This document shows, piece after piece, positions 5,956-7,034 of a stretch of DNA of 7,034 nucleotides. Source of the stretch: Verrucomicrobiia bacterium (GTDB taxonomy: Bacteria; Verrucomicrobiota; Verrucomicrobiia; JABWAM01); assembly GCA_013360985.1 (NCBI GenBank), contig JABWAM010000131.1:1-7034 (forward strand). Reading direction: 5' to 3'. The notes under the pieces are model-generated. The model was not told the origin of the DNA and made no database searches. It was given only the letters and a program-made list of their open reading frames with translations. Positions within the stretch are counted from its first letter, which is position 1. Every line of letters starts with the position of its first letter. A program made the position numbers and the translations under genes.

Positions 5956-6165
5956 CTAGTTGTGGCGTCCGCCGGACATTGAGCGCGCCTTCACGAAGTT
6001 GAGGTTCTGCTCGATGGCCTCCAGGGCGGCCGTCATCTTTTTGTGGTTTTCCGCGATCTGCGTCCACTTGTCGGCGGGAGAAGCGTCCTGCGCGCCGACG
6101 CGCGCGATGACGAGGAACGCGATTCCCGCGGCGAGGGCGGCCGCGGCGAGAGGAAGTCGTTTCAT
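5956..6165 (-). CDS. Small exported protein, probably coiled-coil; first of a tandem paralogue pair
   Basis: The 69-residue product begins with a Sec-type signal: KR, then a run of Ala/Leu/Ile/Val to about residue 22, and a likely cleavage site in VGA-QD near residue 25. The mature region, about 44 residues, is one amphipathic helix containing DKWTQIAENHKKM and ALEAIEQNLNFVKARS. A strong ribosome binding site AAGGAG (6172-6177) sits six bases before the ATG, which decides against the longer open frame starting at 6210. The product resembles the downstream gene's product in both the A-Q-[DE] cleavage region and the helix. I recognise no named family. An envelope-associated, possibly hetero-oligomeric role is inferred from the shared layout. 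Confidence 0.8.
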   Translation of the reverse strand: MKRLPLAAAALAAGIAFLVIARVGAQDASPADKWTQIAENHKKMTAALEAIEQNLNFVKARSMSGGRHN

Positions 6166-6188
6166 GGGGATCTCCTTTTGCACGGCAT

Positions 6189-6194
6189 ATTTTA
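6189..6194 (-). promoter_or_regulatory. Candidate -10 box for the small exported protein pair
   Basis: On the minus strand this reads TAAAAT, placed in the most AT-rich part of the 153-bp divergent intergenic region and 23 bases before the start codon at 6165. No convincing -35 hexamer occurs at 16-18 bases upstream; the best is a poor TTTCGT. The call rests on position and base composition. Confidence 0.35.
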
Positions 6195-6255
6195 CACGAA
6201 AGATTCTCAAAACGAAAGCGGACGTAATTCGACCGCGCGAAAACTCAAAGGATGC

Positions 6256-6283
6256 TTGCTTCGCCGAAGGCGCGAGTTAGAAT
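6256..6283 (+). promoter_or_regulatory. Candidate sigma-70-type promoter for the CBS-domain gene
   Basis: TTGCTT (6256-6261) and TAGAAT (6278-6283) are separated by 16 bases and lie 35 bases before the start codon. Transcription would begin near 6290, leaving a leader of about 30 bases that contains the ribosome binding site. This is the best promoter-like match I found in the window, though consensus use in this lineage is unknown. Confidence 0.5.
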
Positions 6284-6307
6284 TGGGTCAGTCCGGTTCA
6301 CATCCCC

Positions 6308-6313
6308 AGGAGG
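6308..6313 (+). promoter_or_regulatory. Strong ribosome binding site of the CBS-domain gene
   Basis: A full AGGAGG lies five bases before the ATG at 6319. It fixes the start and rules out the much longer open frame that begins at 6043. Confidence 0.85.
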
Positions 6314-6318
6314 CGCTT

Positions 6319-6747
6319 ATGTTTGTCAAAGATTTGCTCCAGCAAAAGGGTTCGGGAGTTCATACGATTCGCCCGAACGACACCGTCTATCGCGCGCTCG
6401 AGTTGATGGCGGAAAAGGACGTGGGCGCCCTCGTCGTGGTCGAGGGAGACCGGGTGGTCGGGATGTTTACCGAGCGCGATTACGCGCGGAAGGTCATCCT
6501 CAAGGGGAAAAATTCCCGGAGCATCACGGTGGGCGACCTGATGGTGCGAGAGGTGCTCTACCTCAATCCTTCCGATCAAATTGAGCATTGCATGGCGTTG
6601 ATGACGGAAAAGCACCTGCGCCATCTGCCGGTTTTGGAGGAGGGGAAGCTCGTGGGATTGATTTCGATCGGCGACGTGGTCAAGAGCATCATCCGGCATC
6701 AGGAGTTCACGATCCAGGAGCTCGAGCGCTACATCACCGGCGCGTAA
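6319..6747 (+). CDS. Two-CBS-domain protein
   Basis: The 142-residue cytoplasmic protein is a tandem CBS (Bateman) module with no attached enzyme. Such modules commonly bind AMP, ATP or other adenosine compounds and act as energy or redox sensors. CBS1 covers about residues 8-62, including TIRPNDTVYRALELM and VVGMFTERDYARKV. CBS2 covers about 70-128, including LMVREVLYLNPSDQIEHCM and LVGLISIGDVVKSII. The T/S-x-x-D pattern after the last strand of each domain, often a ribose contact, is present in both as TERD and SIGD. A short C-terminal helix (FTIQELERYITGA) follows. The gene is monocistronic as far as seen, with its own promoter candidate and AGGAGG. The target it regulates, if any, is not in the window. 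Confidence 0.93.
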   Translation: MFVKDLLQQKGSGVHTIRPNDTVYRALELMAEKDVGALVVVEGDRVVGMFTERDYARKVILKGKNSRSITVGDLMVREVLYLNPSDQIEHCMALMTEKHLRHLPVLEEGKLVGLISIGDVVKSIIRHQEFTIQELERYITGA

Positions 6748-6778
6748 AGGGTCGCGTCCGACGGGGTGATATTTTTCG

Positions 6779-7034
6779 GCCGCCCAAAATCCACGGATCC
6801 GCTCGATTTTCAGAGAGCAACCCTCCTCATCATCCATGGAGGATCGGAGAGGTGGGTCGTGTCGAGATTCCAGACTCCCCACAAAAAGGGTGTGACGGCT
6901 CGGCCGGCGGCCTCGCCCTCCCTTTCCACCGTCTATGCTTGGGAAAAATCCGCTCGGTCGCGAAGCGAGGGAGGGCGCCGCCGCCGGCGGCGCCGCGGCC
7001 GCGGCTTGAGCCCAAAATGTGGCGAGGGCGTCGC
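6779..7034 (+). repeat. Copy D of the dispersed structured repeat, cut by the window end
   Basis: The copy starts at CCCAAAATCC (6783-6792), 35 bp after the CBS gene stop, and follows copy B block for block to GTGGCGAGGGCGTCGC at the window edge. The tail with CCTCGACCGAGGATG is expected beyond the end. Its central stem is intact (6903-6988). The open frames here are in-register shadows of the repeat and are not supported as genes. Confidence 0.9.
6903..6988 (+). other. Long imperfect stem-loop inside repeat copy D
   Basis: CGCCCTCCC (6914-6922) pairs with GGGAGGGCG (6969-6977). Outside the CCT bulge, GCCGGCGG (6903-6910) can pair with the CCGCCGGC at 6981-6988. An extra CCG unit at 6978-6980 relative to copy B sits opposite the bulge. 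This is the same fold as copy B, with small changes. Confidence 0.7.

Noticed and set aside
6751..6776. Possible terminator after the CBS gene: GTCG/CGAC then a T-run
   Set aside because: The stem is only four base pairs and the T-run starts about ten bases after it, so it does not make a credible intrinsic terminator.
1..7034. tRNA, rRNA or riboswitch genes
   Set aside because: No tRNA arm pattern, rRNA segment or known riboswitch core was recognised by reading either strand.

Overview
This is a GC-rich bacterial chromosomal window. It holds eight protein-coding genes and at least four copies or part-copies of one dispersed non-coding repeat. The lineage cannot be fixed from sequence alone. 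The gene types (an Amidase_3 wall hydrolase, a DEDDy exonuclease that begins like those of Verrucomicrobia and related phyla, and an aldo/keto reductase like cyanobacterial proteins) suggest an uncultured or little-studied high-GC Gram-negative, possibly of the PVC group. That is an inference from memory, not a search result.

Layout. Bases 1-430 hold no gene, only a tail fragment and a complete copy of the repeat in head-to-tail order. From 4729 down to 431, five minus-strand genes form a tight operon-like run. In transcription order they are an aldo/keto reductase, a secreted zinc N-acetylmuramoyl-L-alanine amidase, a [2Fe-2S] ferredoxin, endonuclease IV (nfo) and a DEDDy 3'-5' exonuclease. 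Gaps are 8, 31 and 37 bp, and the last two genes overlap by 4 bp (ATGA). A third repeat copy, inverted, lies at 4783-5067 between the reductase and a divergent plus-strand MazG-like gene (5208-5702). Convergent with MazG is a minus-strand pair of small secreted, probably coiled-coil proteins (5714-6165) that look like tandem paralogues. Divergent from that pair is a plus-strand two-CBS-domain protein (6319-6747) with a good promoter and a strong ribosome binding site. A fourth repeat copy starts 35 bp after it and runs off the window.

How the genes work together. nfo and the exonuclease form a believable DNA-repair pair: an AP-site nickase with 3' end trimming. The reductase, amidase and ferredoxin have no obvious shared pathway, so the operon may be a mixed-function transcription unit. 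The two small exported proteins probably act together in the envelope. The least ordinary item is the roughly 285-310 bp repeat. It has no reading frame of its own, carries a long imperfect stem, and in one copy is bounded by 9-bp terminal inverted repeats, which suggests a MITE-like element or a structured intergenic repeat that separates the gene blocks.
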